Of a stretch of DNA of 8,378 nt, positions 5,824 through 8,378 are shown in pieces (position 1 is the first letter of the stretch; every line of letters begins with the position of its first letter). A program made the position numbers and the translations under genes. The stretch spans positions 1 to 8,378 of the forward strand of contig JAQBVH010000100.1 in NCBI GenBank assembly GCA_027623615.1. The letters are read 5' to 3'. The DNA is from Planctomycetota bacterium (GTDB taxonomy: Bacteria > Planctomycetota > UBA1135 > GCA-002686595). A model generated the notes under the pieces. The model was given only the letters and a program-made list of their open reading frames with translations, ran no database searches and was not told the DNA's origin.

Positions 5824-6729
5824 TCAGCTCGCCGGCGCTGCCTCCGCACGCGGATGCGCCTTCTCGTAGACCTGGCGCAGGCGCTCGATCGACACGTGGG
5901 TGTAGATCTGCGTCGTGACCAGGTGCGCGTGACCCAGCAGCTCCTGCACCGCACGCAGGTCCGCGCCGCGGTCGAGCAGGTGGGTCGCGAAGCTGTGGCG
6001 CAGGGTGTGCGGCGTCGTGTGGCGCGTGATCCCCGCACGCAGCGCGGCCTTGGCGACGATGCGCTCGAGACTGCGCGTGCTCAGGCGTGTGCCCTGACGA
6101 CTCAGGAAGATCGCCCCGGGATCCCCATGGTGGGGGGGGGGCCGGGACGGGTCTCCGAGGTAGCTGCGCAACGCGCGCACGGCGTGGCTCCCGATGGCAA
6201 CGAGGCGCTCCTTGCGCCCCTTGCCCATTACCCGCGCCAGACCATCGTCGAGGTTCAGGCGCGCGCGTTCGAGCCCGACCGTCTCCGCCGCGCGCGTCCC
6301 CGCCGAGTACATGGTCTCGAGGATGGCGAGGTCGCGTCGTCCGAGTGGTGTCGTCACGTCGGGAGCGGCCAGCAACGATTCGATCTCCTCCTCCGAGAGC
6401 ACCGAGGGCAGGCGCCGCGACTGGCGACGCTGCCGCAGGCCCGCGGCCGGGTTCGCCTCGAGCTGCCCCTCGCGGACCAGATGATTCAAGAGCCCGCGCA
6501 CGCTCGACAGCTTGCGCTGCACGGTCGCCTTGGCGAGCTCGCGCTCGTCGAGGTGGGCGAGGAAGCCGCGCAAGGCCCGGGGCGTGAGGCCCCCAGGCTC
6601 GACCACGCCGCGCCCCTCCAGATACTCGGCGAACTCCCCGAGGTCGGCCCCGTAGGCCTTGAGGGTGTGGGGCGAGGCACCGCGGGTGCTCGCCATCCGG
6701 TGCAGGAAGCGGTCGACGTGCTCGTGCAC
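5824..6729 (-). CDS. xerC: Tyrosine recombinase of the XerC/XerD type
   Basis: A 301-residue site-specific recombinase that would resolve chromosome dimers at dif with an Xer partner, acting in the cytoplasm on DNA near the division septum. The N-terminal SAM-like core-binding domain spans about 1-97 (HVDRFLHRM...GASPHTLKAYGADL). The catalytic domain follows with all six expected residues by alignment with the E. coli XerD pattern: Arg146 (YSAGTRAAE), Lys170 (GKGRKER), His241 and Arg244 (HTLRHSFATHL), His267 (LLGHAHL) and nucleophile Tyr276 (TQIYTHVS). Length and ends fit housekeeping Xer proteins, not phage integrases. The GTG start keeps the N-terminal helix of the family; an internal ATG at codon 12 would lose it. 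Only 3 nt separate it from the upstream small gene, so translation is probably coupled. Oddity: codons 196-200 contain a run of ten C (6141-6132). Whether this is XerC or XerD, or a lone XerH-like enzyme, cannot be settled here. Confidence 0.9.
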   Translation of the reverse strand: MHEHVDRFLHRMASTRGASPHTLKAYGADLGEFAEYLEGRGVVEPGGLTPRALRGFLAHLDERELAKATVQRKLSSVRGLLNHLVREGQLEANPAAGLRQRRQSRRLPSVLSEEEIESLLAAPDVTTPLGRRDLAILETMYSAGTRAAETVGLERARLNLDDGLARVMGKGRKERLVAIGSHAVRALRSYLGDPSRPPPHHGDPGAIFLSRQGTRLSTRSLERIVAKAALRAGITRHTTPHTLRHSFATHLLDRGADLRAVQELLGHAHLVTTQIYTHVSIERLRQVYEKAHPRAEAAPAS

Positions 6730-6732
6730 GGA

Positions 6733-7086
6733 CTAGCGCCGTCGGCGCTCGATGCGCGGGTCGACGGCCTCGGCCGCGGCCGCGGCCTTGCCGCCGGGCA
6801 CCCCCGCGGCCGCGCTCTTCGAGCGCGCCTTCCAGGCAGCGACCAGGGTCTTGCGCGCCTCGAAGTTGATGCCGGCCGTGAAGCCTTGCTCGACCGACGT
6901 GTCGATCGCGGTAATCAGGGCCTTGTCGGCGGCGACCTGGGCGGCGAGGTAACCCTCGACGGTGGTCACGCGCGTTTCGAGGGCCTTGACCTGGGCGACC
7001 AGTTCGGAGTTGGCGGCATCCTGGTGGAGGCCGAGGCCAGCGGCGCCCCCGAGGGCGAGTACGGTGAGGAATCGTTTTCCAATCAT
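6733..7086 (-). CDS. Small exported or membrane-anchored coiled-coil protein, function unknown
   Basis: A 117-residue protein I do not recognise. The N-terminus MIGKRFLTVLALGGAAGLGL is a typical signal peptide or anchor: two basic residues then a hydrophobic core to about residue 20. Residues 29-51 form a heptad pattern with hydrophobics at 29, 33, 36, 40, 43, 47 and 51, indicating a short coiled coil and probable oligomer. The middle (about 52-90) looks helical. The tail is Gly/Ala-rich (92-108) and ends in IERRRR, so it is basic and perhaps disordered. The ATG start is 10 nt after the transporter stop, with only a weak purine-rich GAGCAGAG before it, and the recombinase starts 3 nt after its TAG, placing it mid-operon. 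Codon use appears native (GC-rich). It could be a small envelope protein; no function is proposed. Confidence 0.8.
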   Translation of the reverse strand: MIGKRFLTVLALGGAAGLGLHQDAANSELVAQVKALETRVTTVEGYLAAQVAADKALITAIDTSVEQGFTAGINFEARKTLVAAWKARSKSAAAGVPGGKAAAAAEAVDPRIERRRR

Positions 7087-7096
7087 GACTCTGCTC

Positions 7097-8378
7097 TTAT
7101 CGGGCTTCTGGGGACGTGGCTTGATCCGGAGGTACGGGGGGCAGCTTCAGGGCCAGCAAAAGCGGGATCAAGGCCACCAGCGCCCCGACCCCATAGGGCC
7201 CCCAAGGCCCCAGCTTCCAGTAGAGCACGCCCCCCGCGATCGGTCCGATGGCCCGAGCCAGGGACCCGAGGGAACGAAAGACACCCATCGCCAGGCCCTG
7301 CTTCTCGGCGGGGCTGTAGCGGGAGACGAGCGCCGAGAGGCAGGGCATCACGAACGCGCTGCCGACCGCGAGGAACGCCAGGCCCGCGTACAGCACGCCG
7401 ACCGAGTGGGTGAGCCCGATCAGGACGAATCCGGGCACGGTCAAGGCCATGCCGACGACTGCCAGGCGTTGCTCGCCATGCTTGGGCGCCAGGCGCCGCA
7501 CCAGGCCTCCCTGCACCAGCGCGATCAAGAGCCCGATGAACACGAACATCCACATGTTGTCGCGTTCGTCGAAGCCGTGGTATTCGCGGGCGAGGAAGAC
7601 GAGGGGGAACTCCATCGCCCCGAAGGCGCCGAAGTAGAGGAAGTAAGCCAGGTTTGTCTTGCGCACGCCGGGGCGGTCGATCGTCTTGAGCGTTCGGAAG
7701 GGGTGACGCGCGCCGACGCGGCTCTCCTGGGCGCCGCGGCGCTCGGGCGGCAACGTCTCGGGGAAGGCCCGCGCAGCCCAGACGAGGTTGAGCATCGACA
7801 GGACGAAGGCGAGGGCCGCGCAGCCCGTGAAGGGGTTGAGGCCCAGGTGCGCCGAAGCCGCCCAGTCGAGGCCCTGGGACCACTGGGCGGTCAGGCCTCC
7901 GATCGCCGGCCCGACCACGAAGCCCAGGCCGATGCCTGCGCCCATCATGCCCATGCCCTTCGCGCGGTCCTTGCCCTCATGGGTGTCGGCGATGGCGGCC
8001 GACGCGATCGAGAGGTTGCCCGCCATCACGCCGCCGAGCAGGCGCGCGAGCACGAGCACGAGGAACGAGCCCGCGAAGGCCCACAGGACGTAGGCGACGG
8101 CCGTCCCCGTTAGCGTGATCAGCAGCACGCCCCGCCGGCCGCGCCGGTCCGACAGCCCACCCCACACCGGCGCGAACAGGAACTGCAGCAGCGAGTACAG
8201 CGAGCCGAGGATGCCCCCGAAGAGGGTCACGACCGCCCAGTCGCTGTCCGCCCATCCCGCGAGCCACGTCTGCAGCCCGGCGATCGCGCTGCCCTCGCCC
8301 TCCGCCTCCAGGTAGTGCTCCAGGATCGCGGGGAAGAGCGGGAAGATGATGCTGAACCCGACCATGTCCAAGAACACG
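7097..8378 (-). CDS. MFS transporter, drug:H+ antiporter-like (5' end outside window)
   Basis: A 12-segment major facilitator superfamily protein, 426 residues visible. The first visible residues (VFLDMVGFSIIFPLFP) match transmembrane segment 1 of TetA/DHA1-like carriers (FLDxxGFGIIxPLLP), so only a short cytoplasmic N-terminus is missing; the codon at 8377-8375 is GTG but is probably an internal Val. Motif A, GGLSDRRGRRG, is at about 73-83 between segments 2 and 3; a motif B-like Arg is in LARLLGGVMAG (110-120); motif C, GIGLGFVVGPAIGG (about 147-160), is the antiporter signature of segment 5. Segments are near 3-20, 48-68, 83-102, 103-128, 141-163, 184-203, 243-263, 272-293, 305-323, 325-350, 360-386 and 391-411. 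A periplasmic loop of about 28 residues after segment 1 and another after segment 5 are longer than usual. It heads the unit with the coiled-coil protein and the recombinase. It likely exports a small molecule by proton exchange; the substrate is unknown. Confidence 0.88.
   Translation of the reverse strand, partial: VFLDMVGFSIIFPLFPAILEHYLEAEGEGSAIAGLQTWLAGWADSDWAVVTLFGGILGSLYSLLQFLFAPVWGGLSDRRGRRGVLLITLTGTAVAYVLWAFAGSFLVLVLARLLGGVMAGNLSIASAAIADTHEGKDRAKGMGMMGAGIGLGFVVGPAIGGLTAQWSQGLDWAASAHLGLNPFTGCAALAFVLSMLNLVWAARAFPETLPPERRGAQESRVGARHPFRTLKTIDRPGVRKTNLAYFLYFGAFGAMEFPLVFLAREYHGFDERDNMWMFVFIGLLIALVQGGLVRRLAPKHGEQRLAVVGMALTVPGFVLIGLTHSVGVLYAGLAFLAVGSAFVMPCLSALVSRYSPAEKQGLAMGVFRSLGSLARAIGPIAGGVLYWKLGPWGPYGVGALVALIPLLLALKLPPVPPDQATSPEAR

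Noticed and set aside
5824..6729. The tyrosine recombinase as the integrase of a mobile island.
   Set aside because: Its length and sequence fit housekeeping Xer proteins; no tRNA gene, direct-repeat attachment sites or cargo genes are visible, and base composition matches the neighbours.
6767..6820. A GGCCGC-rich repetitive patch that looks like a microsatellite.
   Set aside because: It encodes the Ala-rich tail of the small protein (AAAAAEA and nearby Ala runs); it is short and explained by GCG/GCC alanine codons.
5566..7413. A 615-codon open frame on the + strand across the recombinase, small gene and part of the transporter.
   Set aside because: It runs antisense to three genes with clear motifs, has an Arg/Gly/Ala-rich composition with no recognisable domain, and is the expected by-product of GC-rich codon use on the other strand.
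7083..7883. A 266-codon frame on the - strand overlapping the transporter gene.
   Set aside because: It is an out-of-frame reading of the MFS gene, Pro/Arg-rich and without motifs, whereas the MFS frame has motifs A and C.

Overview
This is a GC-rich (roughly two-thirds G+C by eye), gene-dense bacterial segment with five protein-coding genes and no RNA gene, insertion sequence or CRISPR array that I can see. A Gfo/Idh/MocA oxidoreductase with an RR-type (Tat-like) N-terminus, a large secreted subtilisin with tandem Gly-linked C-terminal domains, and frequent GTG starts (three of the four visible starts) together suggest a planctomycete or a similar GC-rich environmental bacterium. That assignment is inference from gene types, not a demonstrated placement.

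Layout. The left third is on the + strand: a PqiA-like membrane protein with two homologous halves (2-985, probably cut at its 5' end by the window), then after an 83-nt gap the Gfo/Idh/MocA oxidoreductase (1069-2334). A short convergent intergenic stretch (2335-2487) carries hairpins for both directions. The rest is on the - strand: a 1029-residue secreted S8 serine peptidase with three tandem ~170-residue C-terminal repeats (5577 down to 2488), a 246-nt leader/intergenic stretch containing several hairpins, and a tight three-gene unit reading MFS transporter (8378 down to 7097, 5' end outside the window), small coiled-coil exported protein (7086 down to 6733) and XerC/XerD-type tyrosine recombinase (6729 down to 5824), with gaps of 10 and 3 nt.

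How the genes relate. The three-gene unit looks like one transcript, although no shared function is obvious. The recombinase has a full catalytic set and the length of a housekeeping Xer protein, so it is more likely chromosome-dimer resolution machinery than a mobile-element integrase. The peptidase appears to be a separate, singly transcribed secreted protein with its own terminator. I found no convincing new multigene system. The items most worth a second look are the triplicated, unidentified C-terminal domain of the peptidase, a 10-C homopolymer inside the recombinase gene just before its active-site half, and the structured intergenic regions.
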